Shown here: one piece after another, positions 6,091-13,868 of the stretch
Numbering within the stretch: the stretch's first letter is position 1
Layout: each line of letters starts with the position of its first letter
NCBI RefSeq assembly: GCF_030161235.1
Contig: NZ_BSPW01000067.1
Span: 62,001 to 126,000 of the forward strand
DNA from: Vibrio zhanjiangensis
GTDB taxonomy: Bacteria > Pseudomonadota > Gammaproteobacteria > Enterobacterales > Vibrionaceae
Direction of reading: 5' to 3'
DNA: 64,000 bases
Translations under genes and position numbers: made by a program
The notes under the pieces: generated by a model
What the model saw: the letters and a program-made list of their open reading frames with translations, nothing else
What the model was told of the DNA's origin: nothing
Databases searched by the model: none

Positions 6091-7101
6091 CTATTGGTTA
6101 TGGGGGATATAGTCACTCAATGGTGAATGTAAGTAGGGAAAAAGCTGGCTGACATCGACAGTGGCGTAGTAGCTAAATTGCCGGCCACTGACGCTGCGCT
6201 GGTAGTGAAAGATCACATCAACTAAGGTATGCTCTGGCGCACTTTGGGCAATACGGGTATCAATACGGCGCAAAAATTCATGTTCTGGCTGACTGAGAGT
6301 TGTCCGCTCAGAAGACTTTTCTGAGACTTCACTGGTGCGTATCGCGTAAATGTCTGGATAGCGAAAGGCCAAAAAGTTCTTTGCTCTCTCTGAGTTTGTG
6401 TTGCCACGATTTTGTTTAACGTTAAGTAGACGCAATAAATCGCTGATTGCTTTACTTGTGGTGTTAATCCCTGCGCCTGTTAGTTTTTCCTTAACTGCCT
6501 GATCATCGCTATTGAAGGAAAACATATGTTTGCAGCGCACCTTGGGCAGTATGGATGCCTCTTCATTACCGCTGTCGGTATAACCGAACTGTTCTCCAAT
6601 AATCACACACAAGTTTTGATTATTGCAGTGCTTTTCATTTTGTTTCAAAAAGTTAATGAATTCATTAAGTTCCACTACACTATGTGGCTCAATCACATAG
6701 GTGTCTTGTTCATCAACCGAGAGTATCCATTTGGCATTTTCTGCCAAATAGCGATATGGGCGAGTTTTACGGCTTAAATAAGCGCTTTCATTGCTTTCTT
6801 TACCAGCTTCGTAACCAAAAATGGTGCCATAGTCGTGTGGAGCGACAGACTTATCGGATACGACCGATAACTCTTGTGCTGCAGCTTCGCACTCCTTTTC
6901 AAGCCCTTTGTTAGCAAACTCAACGCGCAGTTTACCGGCCACATAAATAGGGCTTGGCGTTAAAGGCATCTCTTCGTCGGTTACTGCGGTCTCACTTGAA
7001 AGGGTTTCGCGTTGAACAACCACATTTTCTGGGGTTGATTTAATAAGATTGGTACTGGTTTGGTCTAAATTATGGCTAGAGTCTTGTGGTGATGATGACA
7101 T
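6091..7101 (-). CDS. PatG C-terminal-domain-like protein, first copy
   Basis: A 336-residue protein; the ATG at 7101 follows AAGGAAGGACCT. It has a disordered, Ser/Thr/Pro-rich first 50 residues, then the same order of blocks as its downstream neighbour: PYRYLAENAKWILSVDEQDT, YVIEPHSVVELNEFINFLKQ, NLCVIIGEQFGYTD, and the closing VDVIFHYQ ... FSYYATVDVSQLFPYLHS. These blocks correspond to the C-terminal part of PatG-type cyanobactin proteases; no protease catalytic triad is present. The two proteins are clearly homologous but far from identical, suggesting a heteromeric pair. They are transcribed away from the DUF4157/AAA genes, sharing a 221-base intergenic region with them. Confidence 0.62.
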   Translation of the reverse strand: MSSSPQDSSHNLDQTSTNLIKSTPENVVVQRETLSSETAVTDEEMPLTPSPIYVAGKLRVEFANKGLEKECEAAAQELSVVSDKSVAPHDYGTIFGYEAGKESNESAYLSRKTRPYRYLAENAKWILSVDEQDTYVIEPHSVVELNEFINFLKQNEKHCNNQNLCVIIGEQFGYTDSGNEEASILPKVRCKHMFSFNSDDQAVKEKLTGAGINTTSKAISDLLRLLNVKQNRGNTNSERAKNFLAFRYPDIYAIRTSEVSEKSSERTTLSQPEHEFLRRIDTRIAQSAPEHTLVDVIFHYQRSVSGRQFSYYATVDVSQLFPYLHSPLSDYIPHNQ

Positions 7102-7322
7102 AGGTCCTTCCTTATTTCATGAGCTGTTTGTTATCAGATAAGAATAAAGATAAATGGGAAGTTTTATTCGGATTAAGAAATGCATTTTCCAGTAAAATAA
7201 CTCAATGATGATTGAGTATTATTTAAATAATAATATTTCCTTAATTATTGATTTTTTGTCCTGAGTAATCATTTATCTTAATGATACAGTGAAAATGTAA
7301 ATTACATACCAAGAGGTTTAGG

Positions 7323-7664
7323 ATGGAAATAAAACAATACGATAAAGCGATTATTAAACCATTGCCAACAAAGTTACGGCGAGGGATGGAAAAGTTAACG
7401 GGGATGAACTTGAGCCATGTCAGGGTGTTTTTTAACTCAGAAAAACCTAGGCAAGTCCAAGCTCATGCATATGCCCAAGGGCACGAGATTTACCTAGCAC
7501 CGGGGCAGGAGCAGCACTTACCCCATGAGCTTGGGCATATAGTACAACAAGCTATGGGTATGGTAAAACCGACGGTGAATATTAATGGTGTAGAAATAAA
7601 TGACGATCCATGGTTGGAGGAACATGCCACTGAATTAGGGGCTTTGGCGTTTAGTAGGTATTAA
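7323..7664 (+). CDS. Stand-alone DUF4157 (HELGH) protein
   Basis: A 113-residue protein; the ATG follows AAGAGGTTTAGG. It has the complete DUF4157 signature: 'LRRGMEKLTGMNLSHVRV' (family form: the helix before 'D...VR.H'), A-AYAQGHEIYLAPG, and the zinc-protease-like LPHELGHIVQQ with HELGH at residues 68-72, followed by 'EEHATELG'. DUF4157 domains usually form part of large toxins or cargo of extracellular contractile injection systems and related polymorphic toxins, where they are thought to process or mark cargo. Here the domain is the entire protein, with no toxin domain and no signal peptide. The AAA+ ATPase gene follows 108 bases later on the same strand. Confidence 0.85.
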   Translation: MEIKQYDKAIIKPLPTKLRRGMEKLTGMNLSHVRVFFNSEKPRQVQAHAYAQGHEIYLAPGQEQHLPHELGHIVQQAMGMVKPTVNINGVEINDDPWLEEHATELGALAFSRY

Positions 7665-7772
7665 TTAATGTCTATAGCAAATACGATGAGTTGTACCCAA
7701 TAACTGACTTATTCGTGGTAATGAATAATATTGCTTTTTTGAATGCTGTATTAGGTTGTTTGGAGATCTAGC

Positions 7773-9095
7773 ATGAACACTAATTTGGCACTAATGCAGT
7801 GCAATTCTTTAATTCACCTTAGATTAGAACAGCGCTTTCAATTTACAGGTGAAAATAATTATAAATTTGGTTTTGATGAGTTTTCTGAACTTTGCCATGG
7901 ATCTAATCGCGAGCATCTTGATGTTGAAAAAATCGCCATTAGTCTAGCGCTTATTCCTCATCTTCAACCTGAAACCTTTGAAATACTGATGCAGCCCAAT
8001 GAAAGCACGCACCGACTATACATCGAGTTTGGCCTAGTTGAAAATGAAGGCGTGGTATGGGCTACAGGGCAAACACTGGCGTTTTTGCTCGGTGAACATG
8101 CAGTCGAACGTCGTCTGGAAGTGTTTCGATGGTTATCAGATATCAATGTGTCGCAGGCGCATGACCTGTTCGATCTCGATTCAGCTTGTGATGCTTTGCC
8201 CTTAATGTGGCAGGCTCTGAAGTTAAGACCAGAAGTGCTAAATCAATATTTGTTGGGGACTAATGCTAAGCCGCCAGCGATAGTCAATAACCTTGCCAGT
8301 TTGCTGACCACGCCTTTAGAATGGGATGCATTGGTACTACCGAAATCTGTATATGATGATCTGGATGAAATCGAGCTTTGGCTACAACATGGTAGGGCCT
8401 TGGAAAAGGACTGGCCGTTTGAAGGTAAACTGAGGCCTGGATTTCGTGCTTTGTTTTATGGTCCTTCGGGCACAGGAAAAACGCTGACGGCGACTTTGCT
8501 CGGAAAACGTACCAAGCGGCCTGTCTATCGGGTCGATATTGGTGCCGTCACATCCAAATACATTGGTGAAACTGAAAAGAACCTCGAGCAGGTTTTCGTC
8601 ATGGCGGAGAAGCACAATTGGCTGCTTTTTTTTGATGAAGCGGATGCGCTGTTTGGCCAGCGGGTTCAAACCAGTGGTGCAAATGATCAGTTTGCTAACC
8701 AGAATGTAGCCTACTTGCTGCAACGGATTGAAGCCTTTACCGGTATTATTATTTTGGCCACCAACTTGCAGAATAATCTCGACGATGCTTTTTTCCGCCG
8801 TTTTGAAACGGCAGTCTTTTTCGTTAAACCCGATGAAAAGGTGCGTCTGGCACTATGGAAAAATGCGTTACCAGATCTTAAACGGTATGATCCCGATATA
8901 TCGCTTGCGCAACTGGCGCGTGATTATGCGTTAACGGGAGCTGAGATCATCAATGTGGTACGTTATGCTGCGCTTAAGGCTTGCAGTAAAGGTTCGAGCT
9001 ATTTGTTAAAAAGCGATATTGAAGTGGGCATAGTGCGCGCTAAGCGTTTGCAAAATGGTCCGGAAAGTAACGTAGGTCGTCATTCGTTTTTTTAG
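7773..9095 (+). CDS. AAA+ ATPase, injection-system (Afp15-like) type
   Basis: A 440-residue protein. The N-terminal half (~1-200) is a helical unrecognised region. The AAA+ core has Walker A GPSGTGKT at ~230-237, Walker B LLFFDEADALF at ~285-295, sensor 1 (IIILATNLQNNLD) and arginine-finger-type FFRRFE. This layout, an N-terminal helical domain plus a single classic AAA domain, is that of the ATPases encoded beside contractile injection systems (for example Afp15/PVC15), which act in particle assembly or cargo loading. No sheath, tube, baseplate or spike gene is seen in this window, so here it may serve R-body or cargo remodelling with the DUF4157 protein (inference). Confidence 0.85.
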   Translation: MNTNLALMQCNSLIHLRLEQRFQFTGENNYKFGFDEFSELCHGSNREHLDVEKIAISLALIPHLQPETFEILMQPNESTHRLYIEFGLVENEGVVWATGQTLAFLLGEHAVERRLEVFRWLSDINVSQAHDLFDLDSACDALPLMWQALKLRPEVLNQYLLGTNAKPPAIVNNLASLLTTPLEWDALVLPKSVYDDLDEIELWLQHGRALEKDWPFEGKLRPGFRALFYGPSGTGKTLTATLLGKRTKRPVYRVDIGAVTSKYIGETEKNLEQVFVMAEKHNWLLFFDEADALFGQRVQTSGANDQFANQNVAYLLQRIEAFTGIIILATNLQNNLDDAFFRRFETAVFFVKPDEKVRLALWKNALPDLKRYDPDISLAQLARDYALTGAEIINVVRYAALKACSKGSSYLLKSDIEVGIVRAKRLQNGPESNVGRHSFF

Positions 9096-9105
9096 TTGTA
9101 TTTAT

Positions 9106-9140
9106 CGCCAAAGTGTTCAATTACGGGCTTTGGCGTTTTT
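9106..9140 (+). terminator. Rho-independent terminator after the AAA+ ATPase gene
   Basis: CGCCAAAG at 9106-9113 pairs with CTTTGGCG at 9128-9135, followed by TTTTT. It lies 10 bases after the ATPase stop and before the convergent membrane-protein gene. Confidence 0.85.
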
Positions 9141-9180
9141 GTAGCGAAAAATGAAGAAGCTTATGGTGTTCATAGTGATT

Positions 9181-10290
9181 TTATAATGATGCAGCAGACT
9201 TTTTGAGTTGGTCAAATAGCACCTTTCGGCTACTTTTGTCGGCAAAAACGGTAGGCTTAGATGCGTAGACTTGTCGCTTAGTATCAAGATTAAGCAGTCT
9301 TGCTTGGCCGGTTGTTCCCCAAAACGCATTGACTAAATTGCGATCTTCTACGGGCATTTGATGTAGTTCAAAAGAGTGGTAGCGTATCAATCGTGTAGAA
9401 GAAGGAGGGAGCTCGGAAGATGTTTGAAATTCATCCATCTCAAGGTTTATATCAACATAGTTGTTACTGCTAATAGTGACGCGTATTAAACCAATAGGGC
9501 GAAGTGCAGCGCTCGCTCGACCATTGTTCGTCGCGACAACATCAACTTCAAAATAGCTATAAAGGTCTTGCTGGTCACGCTGGATTTTGTTGATCTGAGC
9601 ATCAATACCACGCATGCTATCACGCAGCTTCTCAAGTGTCATGTCATTGGTAGTGATAACCTCTAATAGATCTTCTTTGACATCAGATAGTAAAAACGCC
9701 AGCGCTGGAGCATTAAGTCTAGGCGCCTCACCTGATTTGAACGTCATATCGGAGTAGTTTCGGGTGATAGAAAGCACTTCATGTTCATAGTAGGCAGCCT
9801 CGTCATCATCGATATAGTTGCTCAGCCCCCAGCTTTTCATTTCACCCACTCGAAACTCTATTAACTGAAATTCGAGATTGTCGGTGGCTAGGTAAGCGTC
9901 AATGGTATCAATATAGTGTGAAAGTTGACGTTTCGTTTCTGCAATATTTTTGAGTTCAATTTTCGCTTTTTCATAGGCTTGGATGAGTGTGTCGACATCG
10001 AAACTTGGGTAACGAATTCTATCTCCTCGTTCGCCATTGGGTTCAATTTCATAAAAAAGCTCTTCGTCAATATAGGGTTTGAGTAGTTGAAGTTCTTCTG
10101 TTGACAGTGCCACGCGATAGTCATTTGAGTGAATACGGCGAATTTCACCTATTTCAATCTCGATATCCGAGGTTTCAACGAAATAAATTTGCCATATGGG
10201 CACCGCGGTCGCCGAAAAAAGGCCAATAGTAGCGACACCGATAGATTTTATATGAGTGCGCAGTGTTTGCTTTATGTTTTCAAGGTTCAT
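9181..10290 (-). CDS. Membrane-anchored coiled-coil protein, unknown family
   Basis: A 369-residue protein; the ATG follows CTAGGATGAAAAT. One hydrophobic segment at ~18-38 (VATIGLFSATAVPIWQIYFV) near the N-terminus is followed by a long soluble part: helices rich in charged residues (TLIQAYEKAKIELKNIAETK, LRDSMRGIDAQINKIQRDQQ) and a beta-rich domain (YFEVDVVATNNGRASAALRP, LIRVTISSNNYVDINLEMDE). I recognise no family. It begins 10 bases after the stop of an N-acetylmuramidase remnant on the same strand, so it was once the second gene of a muramidase operon. It converges on the AAA+ ATPase gene. Function unknown. Confidence 0.7.
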   Translation of the reverse strand: MNLENIKQTLRTHIKSIGVATIGLFSATAVPIWQIYFVETSDIEIEIGEIRRIHSNDYRVALSTEELQLLKPYIDEELFYEIEPNGERGDRIRYPSFDVDTLIQAYEKAKIELKNIAETKRQLSHYIDTIDAYLATDNLEFQLIEFRVGEMKSWGLSNYIDDDEAAYYEHEVLSITRNYSDMTFKSGEAPRLNAPALAFLLSDVKEDLLEVITTNDMTLEKLRDSMRGIDAQINKIQRDQQDLYSYFEVDVVATNNGRASAALRPIGLIRVTISSNNYVDINLEMDEFQTSSELPPSSTRLIRYHSFELHQMPVEDRNLVNAFWGTTGQARLLNLDTKRQVYASKPTVFADKSSRKVLFDQLKKSAASL

Positions 10291-10299
10291 ATTTTCATC

Positions 10300-10452
10300 C
10301 TAGTCAGCACAATATTTTTTATAAGCGGCAGCGAGTTTTTGGTCATAGTGGTTTCGTGCGAAGTCTGAACCGTTATAGTGAAGGGCAAATTGCGACCAGT
10401 TGTGGGTTTGTATGGCCTTTGTGTCCAACGGAGTTTTGAATTGATATAAATT
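10300..10452 (-). pseudogene. C-terminal remnant of an N-acetylmuramidase (DUF3380-type)
   Basis: A 50-codon open stretch on the minus strand, bounded upstream by an in-frame TGA and ending at TAG 10300-10302. It reads NLYQFKTPLDTKAIQTHNWS followed by QFALHYNGSDFARNHYDQKL and AAAYKKYCAD. 'NW..FA..YNG..Y..N.YD..LA.AY' is the end of the N-acetylmuramidase (DUF3380) family of phage-like lysozymes. There is no start codon with a ribosome site and the catalytic part is missing, so the 5' portion has been lost. A perfect inverted repeat lies just upstream of the break. The stop is 10 bases from the next ATG, showing the former operon. Confidence 0.6.
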
Positions 10453-10460
10453 TCATCGAC

Positions 10461-10489
10461 ATGTCCCTATAACGTACTGTTAGGGACAT
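10461..10489. repeat. Perfect 9-bp inverted repeat beside the muramidase remnant
   Basis: ATGTCCCTA (10461-10469) and TAGGGACAT (10481-10489) are exact complements with an 11-base spacer. With one bulged base the stem extends by three more pairs (AAC/GTT). It lies within 10 bases of the point where the muramidase reading frame is lost. It could be a deletion scar, a small mobile-element end or a terminator without a T run. The rest of 10490-10659 shows nothing recognisable apart from the promoter region of the following gene. Confidence 0.5.
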
Positions 10490-10659
10490 TGTATTGGGTG
10501 GCCTTTTTTGGGTATTGGGCTGACAGATGTTTAATTGATGGTTTCTAATGGACTTATCCTTCGGTGACACAGTGGCGAATGAGTGCTTAATTTTGTGGGT
10601 GTGGGCGAATTAGGTATACACTTAAAATCACCATTGAATTTACGGTTTGGATTGATGTT

Positions 10660-11430
10660 ATGGCAAAGAAAAAGCCTCAAGAGTCGGAAGAGGTAACTGA
10701 GCTAAAATCTTCTCAGGAGCAGCAGACCCAGTCGCCTAGTCCGGAAAGTGTTCAATATGGTGAAGATGTTTTTAGTGACGTTAAACCTCTTAGTGATGTC
10801 GCTTTCTTTATTACCACTCCGACAGGGAAAGTATTCAAAGGTAAAACCAAGTACGTAGGGCTCCATTCCAATAATCTGATGTTACTTGAAACGCCCAATG
10901 CTTCGCCAAAAGAGCTGGCGGTTTTTTTTCAGCGCGGTTATCCAATTAAGGCGTGTGTGATTTCTGAAGCTGGAGGCGGAGCCAGAATTTATTTCAAAAG
11001 TAAGGTCGAATATGTCATAGATGCTGGAGATAGCAGCCTTGTTCTTATTTCGCTTCCTATGGCGACTCAAGTGGCCTCTGGTTTGAGAGAAAGTGCTCGT
11101 TTAGAACTCGCTCTAGATGGTATTTGGGACCCCAATAGCCATAAATGGAATTGTCAGGTGCGGGATATTTCCAGTCATGGATGTCTGGTGGTGTTGGATA
11201 GAGATCTGGCCAAGCATAGGGTGGGTGATGTTATTTCTCTACGTATTGAAGACAAAGGAGGGGATGAATCGGTTTCCTCTGAAGTACTTGACGCTGTGGT
11301 TCGTAATGTGAAAACAACGGGGCGCTACAACAAGATAGGGGTTAGGTTTGAAGAAAATAGCCTTGAGCCAGTGGCAAATTTAATCGACAACTTACACTTT
11401 TGCCGTATGAGTCAGAAATTCACCCTATAG
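10660..11430 (+). CDS. PilZ domain protein (c-di-GMP responsive)
   Basis: A 256-residue protein. The first ~45 residues are charged and disordered. A YcgR-like N-terminal beta domain follows (FFITTPTGKVFKGKTKYVGL) and then a PilZ domain from ~145. The PilZ c-di-GMP-binding pattern is only partly kept: the RxxxR arm is ESARLELALDG, while the D/NxSxxG turn is intact as RDISSHGC. It is cytoplasmic, with no membrane segment. A homologous protein with the same two-domain layout is encoded at 14678-15412, so the window carries a pair of paralogues. Its likely role is to couple c-di-GMP to motility or surface behaviour (family knowledge); the target is unknown. Confidence 0.82.
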   Translation: MAKKKPQESEEVTELKSSQEQQTQSPSPESVQYGEDVFSDVKPLSDVAFFITTPTGKVFKGKTKYVGLHSNNLMLLETPNASPKELAVFFQRGYPIKACVISEAGGGARIYFKSKVEYVIDAGDSSLVLISLPMATQVASGLRESARLELALDGIWDPNSHKWNCQVRDISSHGCLVVLDRDLAKHRVGDVISLRIEDKGGDESVSSEVLDAVVRNVKTTGRYNKIGVRFEENSLEPVANLIDNLHFCRMSQKFTL

Positions 11431-11455
11431 CCATTCAATATAGCGATAGGGTGAA
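11419..11455. terminator. Bidirectional terminator-like inverted repeat between PilZ gene and nagB
   Basis: TTCACCCTAT (11419-11428) and ATAGGGTGAA (11446-11455) are perfect 10-bp arms between the convergent genes. The left arm overlaps the stop codon of the PilZ gene. T runs are weak. Confidence 0.55.
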
Positions 11456-11465
11456 CTAACAAAAG

Positions 11466-12266
11466 CTAAAACCCTTTGATATTGTTCGCTTCCAATTCGG
11501 TAAAGTATTTGACTGTCTTTACTTTTAATTCTTGCGTAGAAGGTTCATCACAAACAATCACAGATTTAGGATGAAGTTGCAGAGCAGATACGGTCCAAAG
11601 ATGGTTGACACATCCCTCAACCGCCGCTTCAAGAGCAAGAGCTTTATTGTGCCCGGTCACCAAGATCATGATTTCTTCGGCATCAAGCAGTGTTCCTACG
11701 CCTATAGTCAGTGCGTATTTGGGTACTTGATTCATATCGCCTTCAAAGAAACGCGAGTTAGCAATGCGTGTGTCTTCAGTCAGTGTTTTTATACGAGTGC
11801 GAGAAGAAAGAGACGAAGCTGGCTCATTAAAGGCAATGTGTCCATCATTGCCGACACCGCCCATAAATAAGTTGATGCGGCCATAAGATTTGATTTTATC
11901 TTCGTAACGTTGGCATTCAGCCTCATGGTCGGTGGCGTTACCGTCGAGAAGATTGATGTTTTTTTCTTGAATATCGATATGATTGAAGAAGTTTTTATAC
12001 ATAAATGAGCGGTACGATTCAGGATGATCTTCGGGTATACCAATGTATTCGTCCATATTAAAAGTGACGACATGCTTGAAGCTGACTTGCCCTTTTTTGT
12101 GGAGCTCGATAAGGGCTTTATAGGTCGCCAACGGGGTTCCCCCGGTTGGCAGACCAAGGACGAATGGGCGCTGTTCTGAGGGATTATAGTGATTAATGCG
12201 TTTGGCAATATGGGCTGCGGCCCATTTACCAACTTGGGCGGCTTCGCGTAATGGGATAAGTCTCAT
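11466..12266 (-). CDS. nagB: Glucosamine-6-phosphate deaminase
   Basis: A 266-residue protein, the usual length for hexameric NagB of enterobacteria and vibrios. Motifs: LGLPTGGTP near the N-terminus (phosphate binding), FNMDEYIG (catalytic Asp region), [18 protein letters not shown], and [17 protein letters not shown]. It converts glucosamine 6-phosphate to fructose 6-phosphate and ammonia, the last step of chitin and GlcNAc breakdown, in the cytoplasm. It stands alone here, as in other vibrios where nagB is separate from nagAC. A NagC-type operator lies 39 bases upstream of its start, which fits induction by GlcNAc-6-phosphate. Confidence 0.97.
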   Translation of the reverse strand: MRLIPLREAAQVGKWAAAHIAKRINHYNPSEQRPFVLGLPTGGTPLATYKALIELHKKGQVSFKHVVTFNMDEYIGIPEDHPESYRSFMYKNFFNHIDIQEKNINLLDGNATDHEAECQRYEDKIKSYGRINLFMGGVGNDGHIAFNEPASSLSSRTRIKTLTEDTRIANSRFFEGDMNQVPKYALTIGVGTLLDAEEIMILVTGHNKALALEAAVEGCVNHLWTVSALQLHPKSVIVCDEPSTQELKVKTVKYFTELEANNIKGF

Positions 12267-12612
12267 TGATTACCTCTGGTGATAAGTTTTAATGCTTTAA
12301 TCTATTATTTTTCATTATAAAATAAGTTGTTTTTCACCGCTATTGTTTTTGGTCAACTTTACTTGTTATTTTGACTTTTTTGCTAATTAAATGAGCAAAG
12401 TCGAGGCTTTTATTTTTTGCTCATATGGCAAAATTTTCTTCGAGAAATAACGATGGTTATTTGATCTTGAGGGCGCTTTTTTACTTTATTCATCAACTAA
12501 TCCCAAGAGTACTGTACACTTAGATCAGAAAAGTGAATACGCGATTAAAGTGATACGGGTTTATTGAAATTGGAGTCAGCTCTGGTTGGCTTGATGTGAA
12601 GAAAGTAAGCAG
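12267..12612. promoter_or_regulatory. NagC-like operator within the nagB / Sel1 divergent promoter region
   Basis: At 12305-12325 a perfect inverted repeat, TTATTTT then TCATTAT then AAAATAA, matches the general form of NagC/Mlc operators (an AT-rich TTATTT...AAATAA dyad). Its centre is about 50 bases upstream of the nagB start, in the promoter. A weaker AT-rich half-site (GAGAAATAA, near 12441) could allow looping. The remainder of this 346-base gap holds AT-rich sequence and the promoter of the divergent Sel1 gene; no gene is seen. Confidence 0.6.
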
Positions 12613-13767
12613 ATGAATTTAATTGGGATCGCAATTGGCGCAACGGGTTTGTTATTACTGGGTACCTTTATATGGATGCTGGTACTGCAAATGCGCAAAA
12701 AGAGGTTGGAAGAGCAGCGAATTGAGCGTGGTATTGCCAAACGCAAAGCGCTTGAAAAAAACCGCCAAGAGGAAGATAAAGAACGTGTAAAAAAGGCGGA
12801 AGCTGGCGATATTCCAACGATTTTGTTTCTTGCGAAAGAAGCGGAACGAATGAACCAAAAGGAAGCTGTATATTGGTATAACAAAGCGGCTCAGCTCGAT
12901 AATACGACGGGTATGTTTGGCATTATTCGCTTGAGTGAACGACTCAATGATCTTGTTTTAAAGGAACAAGCAAAATTTTGGCAACTTTGTATTCATGCTC
13001 TGGAAGGCAGTCTGCCCCACAAATTTGAAATGGCGACTGCCCTGTTTAATGGTTTGGGTACGGATCAGGATGTCGATAAGGCAGTCAAAGTAATGAAACA
13101 GGCCGCGGACAATAATTATGTTGAAGCGCAATTGTTTTTGGGGGAGTGGTTTGTATCACCGAGGAATCCTTCACCAGAGCCAAGCCTATCTACGGCGTAC
13201 TATCAGAAAGCCGCTGCGTTGAGAAGTAACGAAGGGCGTTTAAAGCTGGGACAAAACTACCTCAATGGAATTGGAGTCGCACCAAATTTTCTTAAAGGTT
13301 GCTACTGGATGGAGCGTGCTGCAGAAAAAGGGCATCCAGAAGCCATGTATCAAGTCGCCGAAGCATGGATGAAACACTCATCGGACGGTGAAAGCATAGC
13401 CTACATTTGGCTTTTTATTGCTGCTCACCTTGGTCATAAACAAGCAGCTGGGCTTCGCGATCAAATTGCTTTGAATATTGGTGTTGATACTGTGGTAGGT
13501 TTGCAGTCTCTAGCAAGGCCAATTTTGAAAAAAATTCGAGAAAATAAAGTGGGTAAGCATTCCATTATTAAAGCGTTGAACAAGCTATATAAAAGAGAGA
13601 TTCTTCTGGAAGAACAAGAAGTTTTACAAGATCAGGAATCGGAAGTCGATGTAGAAGCGGATCAAGAGACTGTGTCTGAAGAACCCGCAAGTGATGACAC
13701 GCAGGCCACTGCTTCGTCTCCTGAGCAGAATCTCGATTTTACTCAGTCAAATATAGATAAAGCATAG
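12613..13767 (+). CDS. Membrane-anchored Sel1/TPR-repeat protein
   Basis: A 384-residue protein. An N-terminal hydrophobic anchor at ~4-26 (IGIAIGATGLLLLGTFIWML) is followed by a strongly basic/charged helical linker (KKRLEEQRIERGIAKRK) and then Sel1-type helical repeats, e.g. AVYWYNKAAQLDNTTGMFGI, KFEMATALFNGLGTDQDVDK, GRLKLGQNYLNGIGVAPNF and HPEAMYQVAEAW. The last ~60 residues are acidic and disordered. Sel1 repeats act as protein-protein scaffolds. The single N-terminal anchor places the repeats in the cytoplasm by the positive-inside rule. It is transcribed alone, divergent from nagB and followed by a terminator. Confidence 0.82.
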   Translation: MNLIGIAIGATGLLLLGTFIWMLVLQMRKKRLEEQRIERGIAKRKALEKNRQEEDKERVKKAEAGDIPTILFLAKEAERMNQKEAVYWYNKAAQLDNTTGMFGIIRLSERLNDLVLKEQAKFWQLCIHALEGSLPHKFEMATALFNGLGTDQDVDKAVKVMKQAADNNYVEAQLFLGEWFVSPRNPSPEPSLSTAYYQKAAALRSNEGRLKLGQNYLNGIGVAPNFLKGCYWMERAAEKGHPEAMYQVAEAWMKHSSDGESIAYIWLFIAAHLGHKQAAGLRDQIALNIGVDTVVGLQSLARPILKKIRENKVGKHSIIKALNKLYKREILLEEQEVLQDQESEVDVEADQETVSEEPASDDTQATASSPEQNLDFTQSNIDKA

Positions 13768-13812
13768 CTGTTTATGACTTCGATAGCGGTATATTTATAG
13801 CTAGGCTTTTCT

Positions 13813-13853
13813 CCTGCTCAACTGAAGAAACGACCACGAGTTGAGCAGGTTTA
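13813..13853. terminator. Terminator-like perfect inverted repeat
   Basis: CCTGCTCAACT (13813-13823) and AGTTGAGCAGG (13839-13849) are perfect 11-bp arms, followed by TTTAAG. They lie between the Sel1 gene and the convergent GNAT gene and probably terminate both. Confidence 0.75.
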
Positions 13854-13868
13854 AGTACTCAAAGACTA

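Noticed and set aside
5151..7101. Cyanobactin (RiPP) gene cluster
   Set aside because: The two proteins resemble only the PatG C-terminal region; no protease domain, PatA, PatF, PatD or precursor peptide is present.
7323..9095. An extracellular contractile injection system cluster
   Set aside because: Only accessory-type genes (DUF4157, AAA+) are present; no sheath, tube, baseplate or spike gene is seen in the window.
10461..10489. Insertion sequence end
   Set aside because: No transposase, no second copy of the repeat and no target duplication visible in the window.
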